A stretch of DNA of 64,000 bases from the NCBI RefSeq assembly GCF_958298935.1, contig NC_084925.1, forward strand, positions 15,311,001-15,375,000, written 5' to 3'. The notes under the pieces are model-generated. The model was not told where the DNA came from. It made no database searches and was given only the letters and a program-made list of their open reading frames with translations. Below, one piece after another: positions 10,797 to 23,200 of this stretch. Every line of letters starts with the position of its first letter. Position 1 is the first letter of the stretch. The position numbers were made by a program, and so were the translations under genes. Source of the DNA: Phragmites australis. Lineage: Eukaryota; Streptophyta; Magnoliopsida; Poales; Poaceae.

Positions 10797-11553
10797 GTTT
10801 TTATGTAATTTTATGTTATTTTAATGCTTAGAAATATAGGAGAGGCATTATAAGCTCACCTGGATGTCATAACTCGAGTGTCAAGTCTACTCAAAGTTGA
10901 GCTCTAATCGAACTCCCAATTCTACTCGAAGTCCCAGGACATCACGTCGGTAAAACATACATAACTCTCGTATACGGAGTCCAATTGAGTCAATCTTGGA
11001 CTTCTTAAAAAACTTATGACTAGATCAGATCTGGTCTCGACCAAATATTCCTTATAACTTAGTTAGAGTCGATGAAATAAAGTGTTGCGTCACCATAGTG
11101 GGTCTTGTCGGGTCTTGTAATCGTGTTGAGGTCAGAGTCCTGGTTGTGTACTCCTCTATCCACAGCTACATAAACCTAGGTCGACCTCCTCATGACCCCT
11201 ATAAATATACAGTAGTCATCGTAGTTTAGGCTCAGTTTTTACTTACATTATTCAGTTTTAGACAATTTCACCGTATATCAGTTTGTAGAACCCCAACTTT
11301 AGTACTTTGTTGGTAATCAGCAATATTCAGATTGTATCTACCTATTCTTTCTTCTGTTCTCGATTCGCTTACAGAAATAACCTTCTTGGTGAAGTCAACC
11401 ACGTCTTGGCATTGTTGATAATCACGGAGTAATGGTATAGTGGTTACAAGGATTCTCGATCTATTCTGGTCAGAGCTTTTTGATCATCAGTGTCGAAGCT
11501 CTACTAAATCGACTTATCACATTACCTTTCGAAAGATCGGGCACTCCCCATCA
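10710..11553 (+). repeat. element A 5' LTR
   Basis: Runs from TGATGAGGATATAGCTCC to ...CCCCATCA just before the primer binding site. It is collinear with 16002-16852, sharing for example 'gttttagacaatttc'/'gttttagatagtttc' and 'ctcgatctattctggt'. Confidence 0.85.
11200..11207 (+). promoter_or_regulatory. TATA box in element A 5' LTR
   Basis: TATAAATA after a C-run, conserved at 16498-16505 in the 3' LTR; likely the start of the U3/R promoter. Confidence 0.55.
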
Positions 11554-11555
11554 AG

Positions 11556-11568
11556 TGATATCAGAGCC
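11556..11568 (+). other. primer binding site of element A
   Basis: TGATATCAGAGCC lies two bases after the 5' LTR. It matches the plant initiator-Met tRNA complement (TGGTATCAGAGC type) with one mismatch. Confidence 0.75.
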
Positions 11569-12963
11569 TTGGTTGCCCGTTAGGTAATCTCGTTTATCCC
11601 CTTTGTTTCATCATGTTCTATTACCTAGAGTCTAGAAAATTGCCCTACAAAAAAAGATTTAGATCTTCATTTTTGCGCTATCCAAACCACTTTGTGCCTT
11701 TCACAACTTTGATTTCAAGTTTCGCATTGTTGAGTTTGAGTCCATCATCGATGTCTTTGTTGCTGGTCGAGTCATCATGTTCTAGTTTCTAGCATTGAGT
11801 CATTGTTGTTTTAGTCATCGTGTATCTTGGTTTGCTCTTATCTGTTATAGCCGAGATTGTGTCACTAGTCGTGTTGACCATCTACTCAAGTTCAACCACT
11901 AGTCAGGTTTGACCATCAACTCGAGTTCGACCACTAGTTGGGTTCGACCATCAACTCGAGTTCGACCACTAGTCGGGTTCGACCATCAATTCAATTACGA
12001 CCACTAGTCGGATTCAACCACTAACTTGAGTTTGACCACTAGTTGGGTTCGACCATCAACTCGAGTATGACCACTAGTTGGGTTCGACCATCAATTCGAG
12101 TTCGACCACTAGTCAAGTTCGATCACCAACTCAGGTTGACCACCAGCCACATTGACCATCTATTCGGCTCGACCATCTAGTTGAATTCGTCCATCCACTC
12201 GGATTCGCCTTTACAACCCAATCAAAGTCTACCCATTTCTGGTTACTCTCGGACACCCACACACTTCGATCATATTGAGTCATCTAGATAAAGTTTGAGT
12301 AACAACTCCATAGTCGAAACATAGCTAGTCAAAGTTCGGAGAGAGAGAGAGTAGTAAAAGAGTTTTATTACCTTTATACCCCTACTCTCTAGAAAAAGTT
12401 TGTAACCCACTCATCTCCTTGGATTAGAAAAGGAAGTAGAAGAGTTTTGAGTCTGTCACATTTGCAAAAAAAAAAAAAAAACAGAGAAAAGAAAGCAAGA
12501 AGCAAAGAGTAAAAAAAAAAAAAAGAAAATCCGAAAGAAAAAGAAAGAAAGAGAATTCAGTCTGCATTGCGAATTTTGTTCCATTATGCTTGTATCTATT
12601 CTATTTTTGGCTTGCTTGAGCTAGTTCTAGTAACGTGCTCGAGCTAGCAAATGTGATGAGTATTGTGGGCTGTTATTTAGCCTTGCTAATCTGATTTCAT
12701 TAATTGCTATTTCTTGCTACTAAATATTGCATTTCCAAGCTACCCTTTCTCTTGATTAGAATAATTCTTCCCTTGCAACTACCTCAATCACACCCGATAA
12801 GGTATCATGAACCAGCCACTTATTGTTCCAACTGCTGTGATCGGTAAGAACACTTGCAAGAGCGTGGTAAGACACTTGAGAGTATGTGACTCCACCTTCA
12901 CCTCTACCACTTAGTAGTCGATAGGGATAATATATATTTGTTGTCTCCTATTTGCTACTAACT
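11569..12963 (+). other. element A untranslated leader
   Basis: No gene. It contains the 35-bp minisatellite (11870-12140) and a purine/A-rich tract at 12465-12560. The gag ATG follows at 12964. Confidence 0.6.
11870..12140 (+). repeat. 35-bp minisatellite in element A leader
   Basis: About seven copies of a 35-bp unit made of two related halves ('ttcgaccatcaactcgag' and 'ttcgaccactagtcggg'). The units diverge by a few bases. The array is not a CRISPR: there are no unique spacers. Confidence 0.8.
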
Positions 12964-14255
12964 ATGACAGGTGAAGCATCGGATGCGCAAGAGTGTGTTT
13001 TGAGAGAAGAACTCACAATTGTGTTGGATGAGCACCGCCATGCCATTAATAACAACATCGATAAGAAGTTTGTGAAAGCAAATACTATATTGCAACAACT
13101 CAATGATAGTATTGTAATGCTCAATACATACTTTGATAGGTTGGCAAATCAGCCACCGAACAATAGGCATGAGGATCCTCATGGTGCATCCCATGAGCAA
13201 GAGGAGTCTATCGTGGATGATAAAATTTTGATGTAAGAAAAAAACGCCTTTGATGTACAACAACAGAATCGATTGAACTTCAACCGTTAAGGTATGAGAG
13301 GTAACAATTTTCAGCAACATAACCCACGTGTTAATGATGACCTTTTCGCTAAGGTTAAGTTTATCATACCATCTTTTGTGGGTGCTTATGATGCTGAAAA
13401 GTATTTATATTGGGAGATGACGGTCCAACAGAAGTTTAATGCTCATTTAGTTCATGAAGTGCATAGAGTAAGGTAAGGCACTAGTGAATTTAAAGATTTT
13501 GCATTCATCTAGTGGAATAGAGTATGCATCGACGGATTAGCGCCTACTACATGGATTGCTTTAAAAGTTGCTATGCATAATAGATTTGTTCCACCCTCTT
13601 TTAAACATGATTTATGTAAGAGATTGCAGCGTTAAACTAAGGTGATAGATCCGTAAAAGAATATTATCCAGAGTTACAAATTAGTATATTACGTTGTGAT
13701 ATTATTGATGATGAAGAGGCTGTGATGACACACTTTATGGAGAGTTAAGGCGTGAAATTTAGGACATAGTTGATTACAAAGAATACAATAGTATTTTTAG
13801 ATTGTTCCAACTTGCATCTTTGGCAGAAAAAGAGTTGCAGGGATGATAATAGAGGCCAAGGAACAATTTTGAAAGTTCAACTACATCAAATCAACACTGT
13901 GACAAGTCAAAATAGCCCCACGTTTAGCTACACAATCTGCTACCCCTTCTCGAGTAGGGTGCATTCAGCAGCACCTTCGACACCATCTCACGCTCACGAG
14001 GTAAGCAAATCTGCTAGTGTGCAGGCTCCAGCCAAGAGCTCTTCTTTAGTTGCTTCTACGTGCCGTTCGACTGAGATTGTTTGCCATAGATGCAAGGGAA
14101 TGAGCCACATAAAGAAGGATTGCTCAAGTCAGCGAGCGTACATTGCAATAGAAGATGGTGGATATGTAACTACTAGTGAAGCCGAGGATGATTATGCTCT
14201 TGTACATGCAAGCGATGAGGATGAACATGAGGTAGATATCGCATATGGGAAATAA
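12964..14255 (+). pseudogene. gag: gag of element A
   Basis: Capsid/nucleocapsid gene of a Ty3 element. The frame opens with ATG at 12964 (MTGEASDAQE). It shows capsid motifs KFIIPSFVGAYDAEKYLYWE (about 13350-13410) and the region around 'FKDFAF...WNRV...PTTW...RFVPPSF' (13480-13610). It ends in a CCHC zinc knuckle CHRCKGMSHIKKDC at 14082-14123 followed by an acidic tail. Internal stops at 13234, 13474 and later, plus at least two frameshifts between 13620 and 13770, break it. The order capsid then zinc knuckle then acidic stretch is that of CRM gag. Confidence 0.85.
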
Positions 14256-14945
14256 TTGGGTACCATTGCCATAGAGGATTACCGAACCCTCATTGTGTAG
14301 TAAATATTAAGCACTCAAATGGAGCAAGCAGAATAGCTACAATGCCACAATTTATTTCAAATGTTCCTTATAGTCAGGGATTACCATATTTGAGTTATTA
14401 TTGATGGAGGGAGCTGCAACAACTTGGTAAGTTTAGATTTAATCAAGAAGCTTGCCTCCAACAAGAATGCATCCTCACCCTTACCATATTCAATTGTTTA
14501 ACAGTAGTGGTAAGGTGAAGGTAATGCAAACTACTAGTGTGTATTTTTCTATTGGTAAATACAATAATTGTACTGATTTCGATGTAGTACCCATGCAAGC
14601 ATGCTCATTTTTGTTAGGACGACTATGGGAGTTTGATACTGATGCAACACATCATGGTAGAAATAATAAGTACACCCTTATACATAAAGGAAAGAAAATA
14701 ACTTTTCTACCTTTAACCCCTGCTGAAATTGTAAAATATGAAAAAGAAATAGCTGAAACTGAGAAAAAAGAGTGTGAGCATGTGTCTGAAAATCAGCAAG
14801 TATATGTTATTTTTACAACTAAATCTGACCTTGCTGAAATTTTTGATAATGAGCTGTCATGCTATGCTTTGAAATGCAAAGATTCCTTAGTTTCAATAGA
14901 GGATATATCTAGCTCTTTGTCTCATGTTATTGCTAATCTTTTGCA
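14256..14945 (+). pseudogene. aspartic protease region of element A
   Basis: After a broken stretch that includes an IIDGG-like protease active-site region near 14395-14420, a long frame opens at 14452 ([52 protein letters not shown]). The same motifs in the same order begin element C pol (43974 downwards). They mark the end of the protease and the protease-RT linker of CRM-type polyproteins. The frame continues through KSDLAEI and SSSLSHVIANLLQ, the point where the C pol goes on into reverse transcriptase; here the similarity stops at about 14945. Confidence 0.8.
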
Positions 14946-15677
14946 GGATAACAAAATCAACAAAATAATGGATGAAGAGAAGAAGAACAAGAAGAAATAT
15001 GAGACATTTGCTGCTCCATGCATATTTAAAAAATGTACAAATGCTAATGCACCTATATTTGCTGAGAAAGAGAACAAATGTAATGAAAAAGGTGATATAC
15101 TCACACAAGGCAAGGATTATTTTGATGTGCTGAAATTGCCCACTACCTATGTTATTGTAGAACAACCATTAGTAGACCATATCCTGTTTTACCATTGTCG
15201 CAGGGTGATTTGCGTGTTGTTCCTTATGATAAAGAAGAGTTATGTGGTAATATTTCATTTATATCACAATCATTACTTGTGCATGAATGTATTAATTCTG
15301 ATTTACAAATGAATAGTTATCCTGAAATTAAACATGTTCAACGCATTACTAGTGAGCAAGAAGAGCTAAAATTGCTATAATCTCTAAATACTTTAGGTTA
15401 TATTGAATTTAATATTCTTTGTGATCTGGATAGTTTAGAGGATAATTTAAAACTTAAGTCTGACTTGCTATGCTTGTCACATAATACTTCTCATATTATT
15501 GGTAAATACAATGATAAATTAGAGTATATGGTGCATCGAGTGTATATTTGTTTAGATATGGAACCTTCTATTTTTGTACCACCAAGTGATCATTTAGAGG
15601 ACTTTAGTAGCACCATTAATGTCATATTAAGTTTTTCTAGTTATATTTATAACCCACCGAATAGTTCACAAAAATAG
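14946..15677 (+). pseudogene. unassigned reading frame replacing RT-RNase H-IN in element A
   Basis: Coding continues in frame after the protease linker with a lysine/glutamate-rich segment (MDEEKKNKKKYE), CIFKKCTNANAP and TYVIVEQP. A frameshift near 15165 moves it to the next frame (RPYPVLPLSQGDLRVVPYDK). After one in-frame stop at 15378 it runs to 15677 (SLNTLGYIEF, HIIGKYNDKLEYMVHRVYIC). Length is about 240 codons. No RT (YxDD), RNase H or integrase motif is present. I do not recognise the domain. The codons look coding (few stops over 240 codons in AT-rich DNA), so it may be a conserved product of a non-autonomous family rather than debris. Confidence 0.55.
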
Positions 15678-16001
15678 AAGCGTTGTTGGTTGCTACCATA
15701 TATCGCAACAATTGCTTCAACTTGCTTTGTACAGAAGATGCAAACTTAAACCAAGTTATGATGCAATATCACTTCTTTTAAAGAATGGGAGCAAGAAGTG
15801 ACACATGCAAATATTGTACCAATGTTGTCCACTATGGCCAATTATAATACAATTGTTTGGGAGAGAATCACAATTGTTTGATAAAGAACTTATGATATTA
15901 CATAACAAGAGTTCTTTGCGCATTTTGCTTTGTATAGAAATTTACGGTCAAGATAATGCTATACGCAAACCGAGGATAGTTTGATGTAAACAAGCGGAGT
16001 A
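15678..16001 (+). other. element A 3' untranslated region
   Basis: Non-coding. It ends 'aacaagcggagta' directly before the 3' LTR, a weak polypurine tract. Confidence 0.5.
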
Positions 16002-16852
16002 TGATGAGGACATGGCTCCTTTGGATACACACAAGGTGAACTTGTTCCTTATTATTCATACTTTCTTCCTACAGAATAGAATACTACTAAATTTTTATGT
16101 TGTTCTATGTTGTTTTAATGCTTAGGAATATGAGAGAAGCATCATAAGCTCACCTAGATGTCATTACTTGAGTGCCAAGTCTATTTGGATTCGATGTTTT
16201 GCTCTAGTCGAACTCCAAATTCTACTTGAAGTCCCAGGATATCATGCTAGTAAAACGGGCATAACTCTCGCATATGAAATCTAATTGAGTCGATCTTAGA
16301 CTTCCTAGAAAGCTTATGACAAGACCGGATCTGGTCTCAACCAAATATTTTTTATAGCTTAGTTAGTCAATGAAATAAGGTACTGCATCACCGTTTTGGG
16401 CCTTATCGGGTTCTATAATTGTATCAGGATCTGAGTCCAGGTTGTGTATGCCTCTATCTACGGTTGCATAACCCTAGGTCGACCTCCTCACAACCCCTAT
16501 AAATATACAATAGCCATCGTAGTTTATGTTCGGGTTTCTCTTATACTATTCTGTTTTAGATAGTTTCGTCATATATCGGTTTGTAAAACCCTAACTTAGT
16601 ACTTCATTGGTAATCAATAATATTAAGATTGCATCTACCTGTTCTTACTTGTATTCTTGATTTGTTTGCAGGAAAAGCCTTCTTGCTGAAGTCAACCGTG
16701 TCTTGGTACGGTTAATAACCACGGAGTAGTGGTGTAGTAGTTACGAGTGTTCTCGATCTATTCTGGTTAGAGTCTTTGGATCATCAACATCGAAGCTCCA
16801 CTAAATCAACTTATCATATTACATTTCAAAAGATCGGATACCTACCCCATCT
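16002..16852 (+). repeat. element A 3' LTR
   Basis: Starts TGATGAGGACATGGCTCC and ends ...CCCCATCT, the last base changed from the A seen in the 5' LTR. It carries the TATA box at 16498-16505. TTCTC follows at 16853-16857. Confidence 0.85.
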
Positions 16853-16857
16853 TTCTC

Positions 16858-17175
16858 CCTCCTTGCGCCTCTCTCCCTTATACCCCCAACATCCTCTAAG
16901 TAAGATAGAGTCCCATTGAGCCTGTCGATGAAACCCCAACAGGTGTTGATCAAGTAAGGAACCTCCTCTTCTTCCCACGCATTCTCTATTCCTCATCTCC
17001 ACCGCCACGCCGCCTCACCGCTCTTTGGTGAACTTGTGAAAACTTCATTGCACCTTGTAAGGACCTGAGATTAAAACTTGGATGTTGATCAACTCGCTTT
17101 TTTGTTTTTTTAAGGAACAACGGGTAGAAGCTAATGGGCTCCTAGCTTATTGGCAGGCCTGTACATGAGCATGTT
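16858..17175. other. no gene recognised
   Basis: Pyrimidine-rich flank of element A. I see no coding motif. Confidence 0.4.
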
Positions 17176-17744
17176 CAGGGTGCCCAACGGAACCCGGCCC
17201 AAAAAATTAGGGGCCCCCAAAAAAATTACATAAGTATTAGGTGAGAGTAAATAACACAAGAATCAACATCGTTAATTTCCATCTCTTCCTTTGTTTTTCT
17301 CTGCTGTCCAGTTTCCCCACGTCTCTCCCAGTCTCTTTCTCTCTATGCTCAATCAAATAGAAATAGACAATCCCAGTTGATATATTGCCGCACAACTCCT
17401 CAATCACCGTGAAAATCAATTCCTCCCCTCCTAATTTCCCTCCTACCAATTAAGTCATGATTTCCCCAAAAATGATAATCCATCCCCTCCCTTCTCAGCT
17501 GTTCATTCTATGCTTCTTCCTGAACTCAGATTGGGGCTACGATGATTGGTCGCTGACCTGCCAAGAAGAGGTGTGCGATCAGTAATCAGTGCAGGGCCAC
17601 AGGCTCCGGATTTCTGGACTTTGGGTCTGCAGCTCAACATTGCGTGCATTTTTTTTCTTTTCTTGCTGAGAGTGAACTTCGTGATGTCTGAATCTTTAGT
17701 TTTATTCTATTTGTGATACAGGAAAGTGTTTTTATTTCCTCATC
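17176..17744 (+). other. possible 5' end and leader of a hAT element
   Basis: The sequence CAGGGTGCCCAACGG at 17176, followed by a 'ggggcccccaaaaaaatta' block, resembles a hAT-type left terminus. The segment ends with a pyrimidine-poor acceptor-like 'gatacag' at 17716-17722, before the ATG of the transposase remnant. No matching right terminus was found. Confidence 0.3.
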
Positions 17745-19375
17745 ATGTCTTCTAGAATTAGGAAATATGATTCTAGTTATGAGAAACGTAAGAGGGGAAA
17801 AAAGACTCAAAGAGCTAGCTCATGCTCAAAAGGGTGCTCTTGATAGATTTGTTGTAAAAGAATCTCAAATTACTTCTAAAAATCAAATTTGTGATGCTAT
17901 TGTTGGCGAGGGTCATGGTGATAATGTTGATTCAAGACCAATTAATCATGATAATAATGTTGATGAAATTAGCGGCAATGATGATGGTGTTGACGCTAGC
18001 ATGGATAGATCGCCTTGTACTAAAAGTAACAATGACATGAATGCTTGTTTTTAGCCTGATATATTTGATCCAATATTTGGGATGCACTTCATCCTAGAAT
18101 GGTTGACATTTCAGTCCAATAGGGTCCTAAAAAAGACTTGTCCAGAAAGGTCCTAAACATAGACTCTGTAAGGTTTTTTTCAATAAAATACACTAGCGTT
18201 CTATCAAATGAAGTGAAGTGCGATAGAGAATGCCCTGTATATTGCAAAGAGCTTGATAAAATATTTTTCTTTTGCCGCAAATTATTTAGAAAGGAGCATG
18301 GAAAAGGTCGGTTAGCAAATGAGGGTTTTAGTGATTGGTCACATCTTAGCACTAGACTTAAAGAGCATGAAACTAGTACAAAACATGTTTTAAATATGAC
18401 CACATGGTATGATTTGTATCTTATGATGCAAAAGAATCAAATTATTAATACAATTACTCAGCAAGAACTTGAGAAAAGAAAGGACCATTGGAGAAAAGTT
18501 TTTTTAGAATTATTTTGATTGTAAAATTTCTTGCAAAACATAATCTAGTGTTTCACGACACTAATGGAATGTTGTTCCAAGATAGTATTGGAAATTTCTT
18601 AGGCATGGTTGAAATGTTGGCTAAATTTGACCCAATTATCCAAGAGCATGTTCAATGCTTCACAAAAAGATGACATTCTAGTCCACTATCTTGGTCTTGG
18701 CATCCAAAATGAGTTAATAAATTTGCTTGCTTCTACAATCAGGTTTGAAATTATTAGAAAAGTAAAATTATTAAAGTATTTCTCAGTTATACTTGATTGT
18801 ACCCCAGATGCAAGCCACCAAGAACAGATATCTTTGATGATAAGATATGTTGATGTATCTTTAGATTCTATTTGCATTGAAGAATCCTTCTTAGGTTCTT
18901 TGGATGTAAGTGATACAAATAGGGAAGGACTCTTTGACGTTTGACAAAATGAACTAATGAATCTTGACATTGATGTAGACAATGTGAGAAGACAAGGCTA
19001 TGATAATGGGCCATATATGGAAGCAAAAAATCAAGGGGTACAAAAGAAATAAATCCTAGAGCTTTTTATTCTACTTGTGGTTGTCATAGTCTTAATTTAA
19101 CACTATGTGATATGGCAAAGACTTGTGATCAAGCAAAATATTTTTTGGAGTCATACAACATATCTATACAACATTTGATAATTCTACTAAAAATGGCAAA
19201 ATTTGAAAGATAACATAACAGGATTGACTCTCAAGTCAGTGACATCTACTCATTGGGAGAGCTAGTGTTAAGGATATAAGGTTTCAAATTTAGGAAATAA
19301 GGGAAGCTTTACTCCAAGTAGCTGACAACAATAATTATCGACGATTAGTGAACTGTCGATCTAACAAACTTGTTG
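17745..19375 (+). pseudogene. hAT-type transposase pseudogene (TTF zinc finger / DUF4371)
   Basis: The start ATG at 17745 gives MSSRIRKYDSSYEKRKR and, after a frame change, KGALDRFVVKESQ. Further on the motifs read, in order and across several frames: a TTF-type zinc-finger region with CPVYCKELDKIFFFCRKLF (about 18230-18290), GFSDWSHLSTRLKEHE (18320-18370), DPIIQEHVQ (18630), SVILDCTPDASHQEQ (18785-18830), IRYVDVSLDS (18840), a CGCHSLNLTLCDMAK-like segment (19070-19120), and IREALLQVADNN (19300). This is the arrangement of zinc-finger MYM/TTF hAT transposases. Many stops and indels break it, and it ends abruptly near 19375 without the C-terminal dimerisation region. Confidence 0.85.
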
Positions 19376-19384
19376 AAGAATTAG

Positions 19385-20260
19385 GGGATGTTTTGAGTAG
19401 ACGAATCACAAGGGGAACACATAGGGGTTTTTAGACAGGTTCGAGCCTTCCTAAGGATAATAACCTTACATCATGTTTATCTTGTATTGATCTGAGCATG
19501 TTACAAGAGGGGTGTAGCTAGCCTAGATGAATTTAAAATAAGTCGGCGACTTCCTCCTTGACTTATGTTGGCTTGTCCTAATGTGTATTGCTTGTGGTGC
19601 TTGTCCTCCACAGGGTCCCTTGGCTTCGTATATATATGAGGATGTTGTACGTCATTAAGACTCCTCATTCCCATTCTTGGAGATAGATCTTCTTGGTTAT
19701 GGGACGCCTTGGGTATCTGTGAGTAGTTTTCTTTCTTTTAGGGATCCCCTTCCTATAGATAAAGATATGCCGCGTGAATTACGGAAAACCATAGGGTATT
19801 CGGATATGGTAACAAGCCATCATTTATCGTCAAGCCCCCCATCAATACATGAAATGAGGCTTCAATGGATCAAGTACATGGCCAACAAAGATAAGTTATT
19901 TGTCCGACCATGTCATCGAGTAGGACTCGAGTCCCTAATTAGGGTAAGCATCTAATCGGGTTTTCTAATCTTCTACTTACGATTCTGAACACCTTCGAGT
20001 CCCTAAGAGAGTTCTCAAAAAGGTGTTCCATCCGAGTAGATTCTTTTAAAGCTTAGCCCTTTGGAAGAGAAGAAGTTTGTTACTGGTGAACTTTGAAAAT
20101 TGAAACATCGCAGCGGATATTTTAGATAGTGGTGAGAATCTTTTCTTGCCATAGTATAATGATAACGGTAGCAATGCGAGAAGCTGAACTCCTTAGGGTA
20201 GCCAACTGCTCTGCATGCATTGGATATTAAATGCGACATGATGATAAAGAGGGAGACCAT
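19385..20260 (-). mobile_element. old LTR fragment related to element F LTR
   Basis: The phrase 'ggtttttagacaggttcg' at 19420, with later 'tctagcctag'-like and 'cgagtccctaa' blocks, resembles the LTRs of element F (for example 46910-47040) in the same orientation. No internal region or partner LTR is seen. The right end is the target of elements D and B. No gene recognised. Confidence 0.4.
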
Positions 20261-20263
20261 GAC

Positions 20264-20268
20264 CTTGT
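20264..20268. repeat. target site duplication of element B (left)
   Basis: CTTGT before the B 5' LTR; repeated at 32017-32021. The last three bases (TGT) are also the first three bases of the D 5' LTR. Confidence 0.6.
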
Positions 20269-23200
20269 TGTAAGAGCCCAAAATCCTAAAACCAAGAAAT
20301 ATAAAACTTTTCCAAGGAAATAAAAGATTTTGCAAAGTTAAATAATCCATATATATATATATTTGATTTCTTGCTAGATTGCTTGTTTATGTGAGCCTAT
20401 ATATATATATATGTGGTATATATGTTGTATAAGTATAAAAATACATTTGTATACATATGAGAGAAAAAGAATGGAAAAAGAAAAGCTTTTGAGCCGAATG
20501 GACCAAAGCCCAGCTCTCTCCTCCTCTCTTCTCTCTGATCGGCCCAACTCTAGCCAGCCCAGCTCATCTGCCAGCCCAGCCTGCCACCCCTCCTCTCTTC
20601 TCCTTCTCTGCTTCAGCTCGCAGCAGCAGCAGCCAGTACCATCGAGCCGTCAACGCCGTGTCCAAGCCAGAGAGCAAGCACCAACTACCCAAATGGATTT
20701 GACAAAGCATCAAGAAGCTTAAGCCCACGTTAGATTGGCTGAAGCCCGAGCCAAGTCCGAGATGAACATGCAAAGGAGACTACTGGCCGTATGGAGTCCA
20801 GATCAAATTTGTGAGTTAGAGATAGAGGCTAGGTATAGATCAAAAAGGGAAATATTCTAGAGCCTATGTGCGAGCTTTTTCCCAAGAGATAGTGTCCCGA
20901 GCACGTAGGAATCCTCGGATTCGAGTTTGAGCCACCACCGCTTCTCATTTCAAATCTGAGTCAATTTGGAGATATGGTAGCCTCTCACCTATATATATGC
21001 GACCCTAGAGCCCCCTCAGACATCTCGTATCTTTTGCCCAAGTTGCTGAGAAGAAATCGACACCGGAGCCCTTTGCCATCGAGCTTCAAAACTCCAAGTC
21101 ACCGTGCACCATCGCCCACCTCTCTGTAGCTTCTCTGATGCTGACATGTACCCTAGATGAGTTCCCCGTGCTCTCCCAAACCTTTTCCACCGTTCGCCGG
21201 AGTAGATAGGTCACCGTAGCACTGCTCTGATGGGTTTTCGGTGATGTGCCGTTGCGAGAAGTCACCGTCGCTTTTTGTACCACTGGAGCCGAGAGCCAAA
21301 GCATATGAGCCGTTGGATCTAGATTCAACGGTGTAGATTAGAAGCCTCTTATACCGCTTCAATAGCCAATTCGAGTGCAACACATGTTCAACATAATCCC
21401 AGTCAGCCGGTGCCACGTCATCAGGCCCAGTCACTCGACCACATTAGCACTTTTTCTTACATGTCTAGCCACATCAGCATTGGTAGCCCAGTTAGCTTTT
21501 TTCTTTTTGTTTTTTAATTATTTTGTTGATATCATAATTAGTAAATAGTTTTTCAGTAGATAAATAATTATGAAAATAGTAAGAATTAGTAAATTAATTT
21601 CTAAAAATATTTCATAATGTTTTATATGTTTATTTAATACTATTTAATAGTTTTAATATTTTATAATTCAAACAAATTATAGAAAATCATAGATGGCTGA
21701 GGAAAAATTCTAGAAAAATCCTGGCAACATAATTTCATCTATAGATAATCTTTCTAGTACTGTTTTAATCTTTTGAAAATTATAACTTATCAGCCGTAAC
21801 TCCGTTTTGACTCGTTCTTTCGTCGAATTGTCTAGAATAGTGAAATCTTGCGAGTGATGATACTTGTTGTGTGTTTTTGGTTCTTTTTGGATCTTGGTGT
21901 TTCTGTGTTGTTTCTTTTCCACGTATGTTGTGAGTATATGCCAACATTTGGGAGGAGCTAGAAGGTTTGTAGGATCAGGATTTTGAAGACCCAACTGAAT
22001 TCAGTGAAGGCAAGTTGTGTCCTTGATCATTTTTATTCTAGTTTTACAAATGTTCTTTTTTATAAACATGCATGCTAATAATTTATTGGAAATCCTAAGA
22101 GTTAGGTTTTACCCTTGTTTTGCCCTAATCATCCTTGTCACCATAGTATGGTTTTGGGTTATGGATGGGTAGATGATGCTTAGCCTTTCTTTGGGACGAT
22201 AATCATGATAATTGTTCCACGAACTAGATAATGGTCCTATGCAACCATGATAAAATATGATGGAATAATTTTGTAGCAACATGGTATAGCAATTTGAGCA
22301 TGTGGTATGATGAGAAGTATGGTTGAGAAAGTGGTAGTCTTGCTCAAATCTAAGGACCGGTTCCTGGGGTGACATTTCTGTGCTTACACTACAACCACAA
22401 GCCTGGTATAGGACGAGCATAGCCAAGTAATTTGCTTACTCTTAGCATAGTGTAGACTATGCAAAAGAGCAGTGAATGGATGATGTCTTGGGATCTGAAA
22501 TGCGCACGAGGGGGGCTTCCATTGCTGAGGTGGAATCACGTGACAGTGAAACCTTAGTGGGTAGACACATGCTGAGAGGGGCATTATAAAGGTTTTGTAG
22601 TGGATTCCTAGCGCACACCTCGGTAGTGTGTAAGAGTTTTCCATTGGTCAACGGATGCTCAACAAAACAGGATGAAACATCTTGTGGACAAAGTACAACC
22701 TCTACATAGTCAAAACTGAATATTCATCCTTCACGGTCATGAGCAGCACTGAAAACCTGCAATGATTATAAATTGATGTTTTTGTTAGTCAGATCAACTG
22801 TGATGGTTGGAATCATAGTTGAGGATGGTCAATCATAGTGGTGGGAACTATGATTGAGGGTGCAACCTTAGTGGATGGAACATTGGGTTGATGTGTTGGT
22901 TAGTTGGTTGAGTCAAGATGGAAGGAATTTTGGGGTGGTTTGTTATTCACTTAATTATTATTGCTTTTCAAATATTTTTACTTAAATGCTGATTATGCAA
23001 GAGAGCCATATTAGTCTTATTCTTGTCAAGCCTTCATATGCATACTGTTTCCTTCACTCTTGCTATCACCAAACACTTAGCTGGAGAAGATATCAAGGAG
23101 TACACTGGAGGTGGATCGTTCTAAGATGCTTTCTACGTCGATGATGCCTGTGGAAGATTCATAAAGGATTAGAGTCTTCGTAGTTTGTTTAGTTCTGCTG

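Larger units (their letters stand above)
10710..16852 (+). mobile_element. element A: CRM-like non-autonomous Ty3/gypsy retrotransposon
   Basis: This is a complete element of about 6.1 kb with two LTRs (about 844 and 851 bp), a tRNA-iMet-type primer binding site, gag, protease, and 5-bp flanks TTCTC on both sides. LTR start (TGATGAGGA), gag and protease motifs closely resemble element C, whose pol has CRM (centromeric retrotransposon) features. The internal region lacks reverse transcriptase, RNase H and integrase; an unassigned frame occupies that position. It would need proteins in trans, as known for non-autonomous CRM families. The LTRs differ at many positions, so it is not recent. Frames are broken by stops and indels. 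Confidence 0.85.

Noticed and set aside
11870..12140. CRISPR-like array
   Set aside because: Units are directly contiguous and bipartite with no unique spacers. The context is a plant retrotransposon leader.
12958..13320. Minus-strand 120-codon frame
   Set aside because: Shadow of element A gag.
18089..18403. Minus-strand 104-codon frame
   Set aside because: Shadow of the hAT transposase remnant, whose motifs are all on the plus strand.
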